39,609 nt of DNA from Verrucomicrobiota bacterium (GCA_016199935.1 JACQFS010000142.1:1-39609), one strand, 5' to 3'; shown: positions 25,199 to 34,005, counted from the stretch's first letter. Numbers and translations are program-made. The notes: a model not told the origin generated them from the sequence alone.

Positions 25199-27961
25199 TT
25201 ACTGGAACTTGCCGAGCTGCTTCATCGTCTCGTCGAGGCAATACTTGATGTAATAGTCGGGCTTGTCGGGATTCGCTTCCTTCTCCAGCGCGCTCAGCGC
25301 CACTTCGGCGGCCTTGCTCGTCTGGAAGAAGCTGCACGCGCGGATGGCTTCGAGGCGGACGCGTGGATTTTCATCCGTGGCCTGCGGCTTGAGGAGGGCG
25401 AGCGGGTCTTTCACGCGGTCGCGCCAGTAACAGAGCACGCGCGTGGCGGCGGCGCGGGCACGGTAATCCGGCGAGCGGAGCACCTGCTTCAGGAGCGCTT
25501 CGTCCACGACGTTGTGCCACTGATGGACCCAGAGCGCCTCGGTGAGGTTGTGCGCGTAGTCCTTGTCGGACTTGTTGAGCGAGGCGGCCCATTTCTTCGT
25601 CGCCGCGATGACCTTGGCGGAGTCGTGCTTGCTGAGTTCGATTTTGGCGCGCGTGCGCACGTCGTCCTCGGGCGTCTTCAGGACTTCGAGCAATTTCTCA
25701 ATGGACTCACCGGCGATTTTCACCGGCTTGAGGAGCGGGCGACCCTCGAAGGTCATGCGGTAAATGCGGCCGTGGGATTTGTCGCGCTTGGGATCGCGGA
25801 TGTGGTGCTGCATGTGGCCGATGAGCGGCTTGGCCCAGTCGCAGAAGTAGAACGAGCCGTCGGGCGCGACCGCGCCGCAGATCGGGCGGAAGTTCGGGAT
25901 CGCGGCGTTGTCGCCCTTCAGGAGGTCCTCGATGGACTCGCCCTTGATGCCCGCGCCGTCCTCGGAAAATTTCGCGCGGTAGATTCCCTGGAAGCCGATG
26001 ACATTGAAGTTGAGGAAATTTCCCTGAAACTCCCCGGGGAAATGCCGGCTGGAAAGAATCGCCGTGGCCGGGCAGGGGCGCGACGGGTTCTTCCAGAAAA
26101 GCTGGAGCTTCGGATGCTTCGCCGGGAAATCAATCGCGCCGCTGAAGGCCGGGGCGAAGTAGTTCGCGTTGCCGGTGGCGTCGGTGATGAAGTCATTTCC
26201 CCAGTAGTCGAAGACGCGCCCGTGCGGGTTGGCGAAGCCGTAGGCGACGTAGCGCTCGAACCGGTGCGAGAGCGGTTCGTAGCGATACACGCCGCCGTCA
26301 ATGTTCCGCACCGCGCCGGCGGCGGTCTCGACCTGCGTGCGGTGGAACACGCCGTCGCTCAGGTAAACCGCGCCGCCCGGCTCGTAACAGATCGAGTTGG
26401 CCGTGTGGTGCGAGTCGGCGGAGTCCATGCCCATCACCACGCGCTCCCTCGCGCCGGCCTTGCCGTCGGCGCCGTGGACGAACCACAAATCCGGCGCCTG
26501 CATCACGAGCACGCCATCCTTGTGAAATTGAAAACCGGTCGGGCAATTCAGGCCGTCGAGCCAGGTCGTGCATTTCACCGGCTTGCCGTCCGCGCCGAGG
26601 TCGAAGATGAGCAGCTTGTCCTTCACCTTGTCGGTCGGGGCCACTTCGGGATAGCTCGGCCACGCGGCGATCCACAGCCGGCCCTGTGGGTCGAAGGACA
26701 TCTGCACCGGGCTGACGAGTTCGGGAAACTTCACCTCGTCGGCCACGAGGGTGATCTTGCAACCCTTGGCGGCGGTGATGTGCTTGATGGTCTCCTCGCC
26801 GCTGAGATACGGCATGTCGTTCGTCAGGTTGGAGGCGGGCAGCAGCCGGGCCTTGGGCAGATTGGAATCATCCAGCTTCAAGTCGCCGCCCTTGGCGACG
26901 GCCCACACGCGCTTGTCGCGATTGGCGGTCAACGCGTCGCGCTGATTCATCTCATCCTGCATCGTCTGGAAGTTCGAGAGCAGCGGCGGCTCCGGCTCGC
27001 GCAAGTTGCTCTTGAAGGGCTTCACGCCCGCCTGGAACGCCAGCCCCGAGCGGCCGCCGTAAACATTGTAGCCATCCACCGTGCGGTAACGGTGGTGCCA
27101 CTCGGCGTTCTTCTCGTTGATGGCGGCGCGGAGTTTCTCGTGATTGCCCGACGGCGCGGACTCGCCGGTGAGCGCGCGGAAAATTTCCGGCGCGAACGCC
27201 TGGTCGCCCGCCTCGGTGAGATGGACGGTGTCGAACGTGAGCGCCTGCTTCTTCTTCGCGGCGTCGGCGTAGGCTTGCTGCGAGAGCTTGAACAACTCCA
27301 CGAACGGCACGCCCGCGGCCTTCGCGACCTCGGCCATCGCGGCGGAATATTTTTGGAGGTTCGCGTTGCTCGCCGTGGGGTCGGGCAGGTTCGGGTCGCT
27401 GGATTTTTCCGCCGCGAGCGGGCCGAAGAGCACGACGCGCGGCGCGCCCTTGCCGCTGTAGTTTTTGCCGGCGGTCTCCTTGAGGAACGTGCCGAGGTCG
27501 CCCTTGAACTTCGCGAGGCCCGCGTCGCCGGCGAAGGATTCGTTGAAGCCGAAGAACGCGAAGATCACGTCGGCCTTCACCATTTTCAACCAGTCGTCGT
27601 TCGAGCCGAAATTCTCGGAACGGTTGCGAAGATTCTTGTCGAGCTTGCCGCCCTGGGCCGCCGCGGCTTCCGCCTCGGCCTTGGAGGTCTTGATCGAATT
27701 CTTGTCGTCCTTCGGGACGCTGTCGAGGAAGCCGCCGACCTCGTCGCCGGAATAGCCGAGATTGCGGAAAACAAGATCCTGCTTCGCGAAGCGCGCCGTC
27801 AGCAGCGCCTCGAGCCAACCGTGGTGCTGCATGCGGTCCGGCGTCCCGTTGCCGATGAGGGCGATGTGGTCGCCGGGCTTGAGATCGAGGTTCGCCGCGG
27901 AAGCGGAGATGGCGGCGAAAGCCAGACCGGCGGCGAGAAGGGAGAGACGGAGGAGGCGCAT
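25199..27961 (-). CDS. PVC-type secreted protein: SGNH-like domain, TIGR02604 beta-propeller, HEAT repeats
   Basis: 920 residues from the ATG at 27961, which begins a clear signal peptide (MRLLRLSLLAAGLAFAAISASA); a start at 28015 would add 18 residues. Residues about 25-285 are SGNH-hydrolase-like (KPGDHIALIGNGTPDRMQHH, IFAFFGFNESF, DTVHLTEAG with the Asp/His pair); the usual block-I serine is not evident. Residues about 390-700 match the Pirellula/Verrucomicrobium membrane-bound dehydrogenase propeller (ISFDP-like QMSFDPQGRLWIAAWPSYP, FANPHGRVFDYWGNDFITD). A HEAT-like region follows to the end. The terminal haem-c CXXCH seen in many relatives is absent. It is periplasmic or surface; the substrate is unknown, possibly polysaccharide-related. 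Confidence 0.9.
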   Translation of the reverse strand: MRLLRLSLLAAGLAFAAISASAANLDLKPGDHIALIGNGTPDRMQHHGWLEALLTARFAKQDLVFRNLGYSGDEVGGFLDSVPKDDKNSIKTSKAEAEAAAAQGGKLDKNLRNRSENFGSNDDWLKMVKADVIFAFFGFNESFAGDAGLAKFKGDLGTFLKETAGKNYSGKGAPRVVLFGPLAAEKSSDPNLPDPTASNANLQKYSAAMAEVAKAAGVPFVELFKLSQQAYADAAKKKQALTFDTVHLTEAGDQAFAPEIFRALTGESAPSGNHEKLRAAINEKNAEWHHRYRTVDGYNVYGGRSGLAFQAGVKPFKSNLREPEPPLLSNFQTMQDEMNQRDALTANRDKRVWAVAKGGDLKLDDSNLPKARLLPASNLTNDMPYLSGEETIKHITAAKGCKITLVADEVKFPELVSPVQMSFDPQGRLWIAAWPSYPEVAPTDKVKDKLLIFDLGADGKPVKCTTWLDGLNCPTGFQFHKDGVLVMQAPDLWFVHGADGKAGARERVVMGMDSADSHHTANSICYEPGGAVYLSDGVFHRTQVETAAGAVRNIDGGVYRYEPLSHRFERYVAYGFANPHGRVFDYWGNDFITDATGNANYFAPAFSGAIDFPAKHPKLQLFWKNPSRPCPATAILSSRHFPGEFQGNFLNFNVIGFQGIYRAKFSEDGAGIKGESIEDLLKGDNAAIPNFRPICGAVAPDGSFYFCDWAKPLIGHMQHHIRDPKRDKSHGRIYRMTFEGRPLLKPVKIAGESIEKLLEVLKTPEDDVRTRAKIELSKHDSAKVIAATKKWAASLNKSDKDYAHNLTEALWVHQWHNVVDEALLKQVLRSPDYRARAAATRVLCYWRDRVKDPLALLKPQATDENPRVRLEAIRACSFFQTSKAAEVALSALEKEANPDKPDYYIKYCLDETMKQLGKFQ

Positions 27962-28033
27962 AATGTTTTGAGTTTCGAGGCGGGTTAGATAGCCCATGCG
28001 CGGGACGTTATTCAACGCAAATGAAGTCGCTCT

Positions 28034-28064
28034 CTCTGCGGGGGGCGCATCCGGGCACTGCCCC
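28034..28064 (+). repeat. Dispersed repeat copy 2 (first copy at 3218-3245)
   Basis: Shares CTCTGCG, then GCGCA-Y-CCGG-R-CACTGCCCC with the copy upstream of the sigma factor gene. Lies next to the strong 28085 hairpin. Confidence 0.6.
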
Positions 28065-28084
28065 CCGAACTGGGCGCGGGCGGA

Positions 28085-28121
28085 CTCCCTCTCCCCCGCG
28101 CTTCGCGCGGGGGAGAGGGAG
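28085..28121. repeat. Strong 16-bp hairpin
   Basis: CTCCCTCTCCCCCGCG pairs perfectly with 28106-28121 around a CTTCG loop. No T-run on either side, so it is more likely a repeat element than a terminator. Confidence 0.85.
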
Positions 28122-28304
28122 AAGACAACGCCTCCGGTGCCGGATTCGCCTGCCCGCCATTCGTTTGCCCAAGTTCCCTCTGGTCCAGGGCACGAATCGC
28201 GAACACCCGTTCGTGGATTCTCGCCCCGTTGAGGGGAGAAGGAGGTCGGCCCGCGCGCGGAAAGGCGTGCAAAGTTCCGCCGCCCGCGTAATTTCCTCCG
28301 CGTC

Positions 28305-28381
28305 GCGCCCGTAGCTCAACTGGATAGAGCTCCTGACTTCGAATCAGGCGGTTACAGGTTCAAATCCTGTCGGGCGCACCA
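28305..28381 (+). tRNA. tRNA-Arg (anticodon UCG)
   Basis: Full cloverleaf: acceptor stem 28305-28311 with 28371-28377 (GCGCCCG/CGGGCGC), D arm with AGCTCAACTGGATAGAGC, anticodon stem CCTGA/TCAGG with loop CTTCGAA and anticodon TCG at 28339-28341, T arm ACAGG-TTCAAAT-CCTGT, discriminator A at 28378, and an encoded CCA (28379-28381). It reads CGA codons. It is a single tRNA, not part of a cluster in this window. Confidence 0.97.
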
Positions 28382-28436
28382 ATTACCGAACCATGCAGCC
28401 GCGACACTCGCCAAACTTCACACACTCCGTTCGCCT

Positions 28437-29909
28437 ATGAAAACGATCATCGGAACATTTGTTCTGGCGCTGATGCTTCTGGCCGGTTGCGGGCGTGCCA
28501 GCGGCGCGGCTGCCGGTCGGAGCGCGGCGATGGTGAAGCTGACGCAGTTTGATCACGCCGAGTTTTGCGATCTCGCCGTTGGCGCCGATGGCACCTTGCA
28601 CGCCGTCTTCACCGACCGGCCCGATCTCACCAAGCCCACGTATGCCTATTACCGCGCCAGCACCGACGGCGGCAAATCCTGGTCCCCGGCCAACAACCTG
28701 AGCGACGACGAGTCCGGCAACGACGCCGGCTTCGCGCGGTTGGTCATTGATGGCAAGGGCCGGCTTTACGCGTTGTGGAAATACGTCAGGAAGGACGAGT
28801 TGCTCGACGGCCCGGGCGGCGGGGCGCGCGGGATTCTGGTTTATCGCTGTCTCGAAGGCGGCGCGTGGTCCAAGCGCGTGCCCTTGGGCGACGCCAAGGT
28901 GGCCACCTTCTCGTGGTTCCCCGCGCTGGCTCCGGACGGCGTGCTCCACGTGATCTGGAGTCAGCACGCGCTCGACAACCCCTCCACGTATGTCACGTCC
29001 GCCTACGCGAACTGGGTCCGGCAGGCGGCGCTGAATGGCGCGAGCGCGGGCAGCGCGAAGGATCTCATCGTTCCGAAACCGTTGTTGACCGATGAAAAAA
29101 TCAAAGCGATGCGCGCCGCCGGTCAACGCGTGCCTTACGAGGAAACCGTCCCACGGCAAAACGGGTTGATCAATCTGCACGGCTACGCGGACGCCAAAGG
29201 CGTGGCGCATTTCGTCGCCGAACATCCGGGCATTCAAGACGGCCCCTCGGCCCAGCAGACCGGCCGGCAAATCGTCGTTTGGGACGGCGCGAAACTCACC
29301 CCGGTTTATGCGTTCCAGAAATACCAAACCTACAATAATTTCAACAACCCGCCCGCTCTCGTGCAGGACAAAGCCGGCAAGCCGCATCTGATCCGTGCGC
29401 CGGAAAAATCCGAGAAGCCCTGCGTGCGCGACTACCCGGTCGAGGGCGAGGCGCTGGGCGATTTCGTCAACGTCATCATGCCCAAGAGCGGCCCCGGCAA
29501 GCTGGCCAACTGGCAGGTTCATCCGTTGCCGGGCGGCCGGATCGCGGTCACGGCGGCGCTCTCGGAAAAAGGCGGCTACGATCCGGACGACCTCGAACTT
29601 TACGTCAGCTTCTCGAACGGCGACGGCAAATGGTCCGAGCCCGCCCGCGTCACCAGCAACCAGTCGCAGCAAAGCGGCTTCAGCAAGGAAACGGTCGCCG
29701 GCAACACCATCGGCGCACTCAAGAGCTACAAGCCGCGCTTCGCCGCAGTCGCCGTCGGCAAGGATGGCAAGCCGTGCCTGTTGATGGTGAAGAACGAGGA
29801 CACCATCGTGGGCGTGACCAGTCCGGGCGTGACGAGCAGCGGCCGGTCGGTCACGGCGACCGGCTCGCTCCGGGTGGACCATCCGGCCGTTTATTTTCTA
29901 AAGTTTTAG
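28437..29909 (+). CDS. Sialidase-like (BNR/Asp-box) beta-propeller lipoprotein
   Basis: 490 residues. Lipoprotein signal MKTIIGTFVLALMLLAGC with lipid Cys18. The body has propeller-like repeats with an Asp-box (RASTDGGKSWSPANNLSDDE) and recurring D-G-x-L/P-x-H/C strands (VGADGTLHAVF, LAPDGVLHVIW, DKAGKPHLI, GKDGKPCLLMV). Such exo-sialidase-fold proteins of this phylum sit outside the inner membrane and bind or cut glycans, but catalytic sialidase residues cannot be confirmed here. The next gene, a sulfite dehydrogenase-like enzyme, starts 23 bp later, which suggests cotranscription. Confidence 0.85.
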   Translation: MKTIIGTFVLALMLLAGCGRASGAAAGRSAAMVKLTQFDHAEFCDLAVGADGTLHAVFTDRPDLTKPTYAYYRASTDGGKSWSPANNLSDDESGNDAGFARLVIDGKGRLYALWKYVRKDELLDGPGGGARGILVYRCLEGGAWSKRVPLGDAKVATFSWFPALAPDGVLHVIWSQHALDNPSTYVTSAYANWVRQAALNGASAGSAKDLIVPKPLLTDEKIKAMRAAGQRVPYEETVPRQNGLINLHGYADAKGVAHFVAEHPGIQDGPSAQQTGRQIVVWDGAKLTPVYAFQKYQTYNNFNNPPALVQDKAGKPHLIRAPEKSEKPCVRDYPVEGEALGDFVNVIMPKSGPGKLANWQVHPLPGGRIAVTAALSEKGGYDPDDLELYVSFSNGDGKWSEPARVTSNQSQQSGFSKETVAGNTIGALKSYKPRFAAVAVGKDGKPCLLMVKNEDTIVGVTSPGVTSSGRSVTATGSLRVDHPAVYFLKF

Positions 29910-29932
29910 GCGCGACAACCCGACACGAATCG

Positions 29933-31171
29933 ATGAAGCAACCCTTGCCCGACTTCGCTCCGCTTTCGCGCCGCGCTTTTTTGCGGACGGCTGCGACACT
30001 CGCTGCCGCCGCGCCCGCCAGCGCCGCGCTCGCCGAGGAAATCGTGAAGCTGCCGTTCGAGAACGGCGAGCGGCCGCTCGTGAAGTATCCGCAGAAGCGC
30101 CCGCTCCTCCGCCTCACCACGCGCCCTCCGCAACTGGAGACGCCCTTCGCCGTTTTCAACGAGGGCGTCCTCACGCCGAACGACGCCTTCTTTGTCCGCT
30201 ATCACCTCGGCGGGTCGCCGCCCGCGCGCGAGTTGCTGGTGCCGGAAAAATTTCGCGTGTCGGTGAAGGGCAAGGTGAACGCGCCGCTCGCGCTCTCCGT
30301 CGCGGAGTTGAAGTCGCAATTCGAGCCGGTCGAGATCGTCGCGGTGAACCAATGCTCCGGCAACAGCCGCGGCTTTTTCAAACCGCGCGTGCCCGGCGGC
30401 CAGATGGGCCACGGCGCGATGGGCAACGCGAAGTGGAAGGGCGCGCGCCTCGCCGACGTTTTGAAAAAAGCCGGCCTCGCCGTCGCCGCGAAGCAGGTGC
30501 TCTTCAACGGCCTCGATTCGCCGCCGCTGCCGACGGTGCCGGACTTCATCAAGGCGCTCGATGTGGAGCAGGCGCTCGATCCGGATTTGCTCCTCGCCTA
30601 CGAGATGAATGGCGAGCCGCTGCCGTGGCTCAACGGCTTTCCCCTTCGCCTCGTCGTGCCCGGCCACTACGGCACCTACTGGGTGAAGCACGTCCACGAG
30701 ATCACCGTGGTGGATGAGCAGTTCAAGGGCTTCTGGATGGACCCGGCGTATCGCATCCCCGACGACCCGTGCGCGGCCGTCGCGCCGGGCACCACGCCGA
30801 AGCACACCGTGCCCATCTCGCGTTTCAACGTTCGTTCGTTCATCACCAGCCTCGCCGACGGCGCGCAGGTGAAACGCGGCGCGGCGCTCAGCGTGCGCGG
30901 CATCGCGTTCGACGGCGGCCACGGCATCCGCGAAGTTTTGTTTTCCGACGACGGCGGGAAATCCTGGCGCGCCGGGGAACTCGGCAAGGACCTGGGAAAA
31001 TTTTCCTTCCGCGAGTGGACCATCGCCTTCACGCCGAAGACCGCCGGCGCGCACGCGCTGATGGTGAAGGCGACCAACGTGCTCGGCCAGTCGCAGCCGC
31101 TGGAGCCGCTGTGGAATCCGGCGGGCTACATGAGAAATGTCGTCGAGACCGTCAACCTTTCCGCCGCATGA
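29933..31171 (+). CDS. sorA: Tat-exported molybdopterin sulfite dehydrogenase, SorA-like
   Basis: 412 residues from ATG 29933. Twin-arginine signal SRRAFLRTAATLAAAAP near the N-terminus. It is a sulfite-oxidase-family protein: FAVFNEGVLTPNDAFFVRYH, the molybdenum-ligand Cys141 in AVNQCSGNSRGFF, GARLADVL, DLLLAYEMNGEPLPWLNGFP, RLVVPGHYGTYWVKHVHEI, then the C-terminal Mo-co dimerisation domain (GIAFDGGHGIREVLFSDDGG, SFREWTIAFTPKTAG). It oxidises sulfite to sulfate in the periplasm, probably passing electrons to the cytochrome encoded next (ATGA overlap). The substrate is inferred from family and the haem partner; a related oxidoreductase role is possible. Confidence 0.9.
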   Translation: MKQPLPDFAPLSRRAFLRTAATLAAAAPASAALAEEIVKLPFENGERPLVKYPQKRPLLRLTTRPPQLETPFAVFNEGVLTPNDAFFVRYHLGGSPPARELLVPEKFRVSVKGKVNAPLALSVAELKSQFEPVEIVAVNQCSGNSRGFFKPRVPGGQMGHGAMGNAKWKGARLADVLKKAGLAVAAKQVLFNGLDSPPLPTVPDFIKALDVEQALDPDLLLAYEMNGEPLPWLNGFPLRLVVPGHYGTYWVKHVHEITVVDEQFKGFWMDPAYRIPDDPCAAVAPGTTPKHTVPISRFNVRSFITSLADGAQVKRGAALSVRGIAFDGGHGIREVLFSDDGGKSWRAGELGKDLGKFSFREWTIAFTPKTAGAHALMVKATNVLGQSQPLEPLWNPAGYMRNVVETVNLSAA

Positions 31172-31491
31172 ACCAAAAGCTTCACCAAACTTTTTTCTTT
31201 GTGCTGATTGCCGTTGCTGGCGGCGCATGGTTCGCATTCGCCGCGGATGAGGAATGGAAACTCCCGCCCGAGACCGCGCGCCTCAAGCCCGGCCCCGGCG
31301 CGGACCTCGTGACGGGCAACTGCTTCAACTGCCACTCGGTGGATTACCTCAGCACGCAGCCGCCGCTCACGCGCGATCAGTGGAAGGCGAGCATCATCAA
31401 AATGCAGCAGAAATACGGCGCGCCCGTGGCGACGAACAACGTGGACGCGCTGCTGGATTACTTGGTGAAGAATTACGGGCGGGCGAAGTGA
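31168..31491 (+). CDS. sorB: Monohaem cytochrome c, SorB-like subunit
   Basis: 107 residues. The start overlaps the sorA stop (ATGA). Signal peptide NQKLHQTFFFVLIAVAGGAWFAFA, then a small cytochrome with CFNCH at residues 52-56 and Met residues in IIKMQQKYGAP as a possible sixth ligand. Length and context fit the haem subunit of SorAB-type sulfite dehydrogenases; it would take electrons from the Mo centre in the periplasm. Confidence 0.88.
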   Translation: MNQKLHQTFFFVLIAVAGGAWFAFAADEEWKLPPETARLKPGPGADLVTGNCFNCHSVDYLSTQPPLTRDQWKASIIKMQQKYGAPVATNNVDALLDYLVKNYGRAK

Positions 31492-31561
31492 GGAGTAAGC
31501 AGTAACGAGTAATCCATAACTACGTAAGCCGATTCGCAACTCAATTGAGAAACCGATCCTC

Positions 31562-32158
31562 ATGAAGACTTTCAGTCTGATTGCAGGTATGACCCTGGCA
31601 TCACACGCATTTTCGGCTGTGACGCAAGAGCCGACAAACTCGCAGCCTCACCTACCTGGCGTTTCCGTCAGTTTCGTGGGCTTCACGGATACCGGCACAC
31701 CGAAGACCCATTCTGTTTTCGTGACGCCCACGACCAATCAAACGATCTTTGGTCCCAAGAAATCAAAATTGCCGGGCCCGACTAATCTTACGATCAGTGT
31801 TCCGGGCGGACCCGCCGCAGTCTTTCGGTTCACCAATGCTTCGCCCTATCCGACATTCCTTTCGGTCCAATCTTTGGAGTGGAAGTCGGCGAGTGGGTGG
31901 CAGGGAGTGCCGCCATCTAACCCCGGCGGCATAGTCAGGCCGAACTCGATTCAACTCCTGACACTCCACGTTCACGCCACCAACGTCACGTGGCGCATGA
32001 GAGTGGCGTGCATCGAACAGAGAACAGGCCTGTCCAGAACGATTGAGCGCGGCAAGGAAGCTGGCAACGAGTTGCTGACTGGTCAGAAGACTGAGCGTTT
32101 CGGTGGCCGGACGTATCTGCTGACCAATACAATTCCCAGTCCGAGTTCTCCGCCCTAG
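31562..32158 (+). CDS. Secreted hypothetical protein
   Basis: 198 residues with a signal peptide (MKTFSLIAGMTLASHAFSAV). The mature part has a beta-rich pattern: VSVSFVGFTDTGTP, VFRFTNASPYPTFLSVQSLEW, VPPSNPGGIVRPNSIQLLTL, then a basic end. From memory, a VS-FVG-T...FRFTN...-type family is common in this group of Verrucomicrobia, but it has no assigned function. The base composition is visibly less GC-rich than its neighbours. The 70-bp gap before it contains AGTAA-type short repeats. Confidence 0.7.
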   Translation: MKTFSLIAGMTLASHAFSAVTQEPTNSQPHLPGVSVSFVGFTDTGTPKTHSVFVTPTTNQTIFGPKKSKLPGPTNLTISVPGGPAAVFRFTNASPYPTFLSVQSLEWKSASGWQGVPPSNPGGIVRPNSIQLLTLHVHATNVTWRMRVACIEQRTGLSRTIERGKEAGNELLTGQKTERFGGRTYLLTNTIPSPSSPP

Positions 32159-32297
32159 GAACGCAAGCGCCTCGTGCTCGCCGTAATCGGCCGGTGCCCG
32201 CCTGCCCGCGGAAACTTGCGCCGCACGGGACAAGAAGCGGCAAGGTTTTCCCAATCCACGGCGAGCGCGGCCGGCGAAGCCGCGCGACGTTGTTCCC

Positions 32298-32690
32298 ATG
32301 AGAACCAACCACTTCGCCGCATTCGCCGCCGCACTTCTGCTCGCCTCGCCCGCCGCGCGCGCCGCCGACCTCAGCACGCAGCAGGTCATGCAGGAAAAAC
32401 TCGGCCACTCGCAGGAGATCCTCCGCGGCATTGCCACCGAGAACTACGACCTGATCCTCGCGAACGCGCAGAAGCTCAACCGCCTGAGCCACGCCACCGG
32501 CTGGTTCACGCGGCAGACGCCCGAATACGAGCTGTTCACCAACGAGCTTCGCCGCCACACCGACGCGCTCGGCAAGGCTGCCAAGGCAAAAAATCTCGAC
32601 GCCGCCACGCTCTCATACATGCAGATGACCATGAGCTGCGTGGCCTGCCACAAATACATGCGCAGCGCGAAAGTCGCCTCCTTGAAGTAA
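32298..32690 (+). CDS. Cytochrome c'-like haem protein
   Basis: 130 residues. Signal peptide NHFAAFAAALLLASPAARAA. The rest is helical, with the haem-c motif near the C-terminus (CVACH, residues 114-118) as in cytochromes c' (four-helix bundle; KLGHSQEILRGIATENYDLI, FTNELRRHTDALGKAAK, MQMTMSCVACHKYMR). These bind NO or serve as electron carriers in the periplasm. It is separate from sorAB by 800 bp; no functional link is shown. Confidence 0.85.
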   Translation: MRTNHFAAFAAALLLASPAARAADLSTQQVMQEKLGHSQEILRGIATENYDLILANAQKLNRLSHATGWFTRQTPEYELFTNELRRHTDALGKAAKAKNLDAATLSYMQMTMSCVACHKYMRSAKVASLK

Positions 32691-32745
32691 CCAACTGCCA
32701 ACCCGCGTTCGCGCTCGCCGCCGGTTTTTTTTATGACAGGGGCGC

Positions 32746-34005
32746 ATGGCCACCATCGCCGTCCTCGGCACGCTCGACACCAAGGGCGAGGAGCACGCTT
32801 TTGTCGCGGACCTCATCCGCCGGCGCGGGCACCAGACGCTCGTCATTGATGTCGGCGCGCTGGAAGCGCCCAAGCTCAAGCCCGACATTACGCGCGAGGA
32901 AGTGGCGCGCTCTGGCGGCGTGGATCTCGCCGGACTCGTCGCGCGCAAGGACCGCGGCGAAACCGTGGCCGCGATGGCAAAGGCAGCGACGGCGATGCTG
33001 TCGAAACTGGTCGCGGAGAAAAATGTGGACGGCGTGATTTCACTCGGCGGCGGCGGCGGCACGGCCATCGCCACGGCGGCGATGCGCGCATTACCGGTGG
33101 GTTTTCCCAAGCTGATGGTCTCCACGCTCGCCAGCGGCAACACCGCGCAATACGTCGGCGTGAAGGACATCGTGATGATGCCCAGCATCGTGGACGTGGC
33201 CGGATTGAACCGCATCTCGCGCCAGATACTCACGCAGGCGGCGGGGGCGGTCTGCGGGATGGTGGAGTTCGGTGTCCAAGCTTCAGCCTGCTCCGGCACC
33301 GACACGCTGAAGCGTGGACACCAAGCGGCGGACAAACCCGTCATCGTCGCCTCGATGTTTGGCAACACCACGGACTGCGTGCAGGCGGCGCGGAAAATTC
33401 TGGAAGCGGCGGGCTACGAGGTGCTCGTGTTTCACGCGACGGGCATCGGCGGGCGCACGATGGAATCACTCATCGAGTCCGGCCTAGTCTCCGGCGTGCT
33501 CGACATCACCACGACGGAGTGGGCGGATGAAGTCGCGGGCGGCTTTCTCACGGCCGGCCCGACGCGCCTCGAAGCGGCGGCGAAGACCGGCACGCCGGCC
33601 ATCGTGACGCCGGGCTGCATTGACATGGTGAACTTCCACGGGCCCGAGTCCGTGCCGGCGAAATTCAAGGGCCGGAAATTTTATCCGCACAACCCGCAGG
33701 TCACGCTCATGCGCACCACGCCGGAGGAGAACGCGGCGATGGGAAAAATCTTCGCGGAGAAACTCAACGCCTCGCGCGGGCCGGTCACGGTGCTGCTGCC
33801 GCTCAAGGGTTTCAGCGTCATCGCCGCACCCGGCGGGCCGTTCCACGACGCGCCGGCGGACGCGGCGTTCGTCACCGCATTGAAGAAGGACCTGCGCGCG
33901 GGCATCGAAGTCATCGAAATGGATTGCCTCGTCAACGACCCGGCGTTCGCGCAGGCGTGCGCGGCGGCGTTGTTGAAGAACATCGGGAAAGCCAAACAAA
34001 CATGA
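32746..34005 (+). CDS. Tm-1-like ATP-binding protein (UPF0261) with an in-frame repeat insertion
   Basis: 419 residues. It matches the Tm-1-like/UPF0261 family from the start (TIAVLGTLDTKGEEHAFVAD, GVISLGGGGGTAIATAAMRA, GFPKLMVSTLASGNTAQYVG) to the end (GFSVIAAPGGPFHDAPADAA). Function in bacteria is unknown; plant Tm-1 binds viral helicase. Near residue 176, between GAVCGMVEF and KPVIVASMFGNTTDC, there is an extra segment (GVQASACSGTDTLKRGHQ) encoded by a palindromic repeat at 33271-33322. The following gene overlaps its stop (ATGA). Confidence 0.9.
   Translation: MATIAVLGTLDTKGEEHAFVADLIRRRGHQTLVIDVGALEAPKLKPDITREEVARSGGVDLAGLVARKDRGETVAAMAKAATAMLSKLVAEKNVDGVISLGGGGGTAIATAAMRALPVGFPKLMVSTLASGNTAQYVGVKDIVMMPSIVDVAGLNRISRQILTQAAGAVCGMVEFGVQASACSGTDTLKRGHQAADKPVIVASMFGNTTDCVQAARKILEAAGYEVLVFHATGIGGRTMESLIESGLVSGVLDITTTEWADEVAGGFLTAGPTRLEAAAKTGTPAIVTPGCIDMVNFHGPESVPAKFKGRKFYPHNPQVTLMRTTPEENAAMGKIFAEKLNASRGPVTVLLPLKGFSVIAAPGGPFHDAPADAAFVTALKKDLRAGIEVIEMDCLVNDPAFAQACAAALLKNIGKAKQT
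33271..33322. repeat. Palindromic element read in frame inside the Tm-1-like gene
   Basis: 17-bp arms at 33271-33287 and 33306-33322 match at 16 of 17 positions (GGTGTCCA-N-GCTTCAGC and complement). Each arm runs into a TTCA-loop hairpin (CACGC-TTCA-GCGTG on the minus strand at the right arm), the same loop as in the 9782 element. Confidence 0.9.

Larger units (their letters stand above)
27962..28304. other. 343-bp intergenic region rich in hairpins, no gene seen
   Basis: Holds the second copy of the dispersed repeat, a 16-bp perfect hairpin at 28085-28121, an inverted repeat CACGAA...TTCGTG and a weaker TTCTCGCCCC/GGGGAGAA hairpin near 28217-28239. No convincing coding sequence. It separates a minus-strand gene from the tRNA and probably carries promoters for both, but none could be picked out. 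Confidence 0.6.

Noticed and set aside
25178-27988. A 936-codon open frame on the plus strand
   Set aside because: It mirrors the SGNH/propeller gene on the other strand; the product is Arg/Val/Glu-rich with no recognisable motifs, while the minus-strand protein has clear domains and a signal peptide.
32725-32732. T8 run after the cytochrome c'-like gene as a terminator
   Set aside because: No stable stem ends directly before the T-run; the nearby CGCG-TT-CGCG pairing is 11 bases away.
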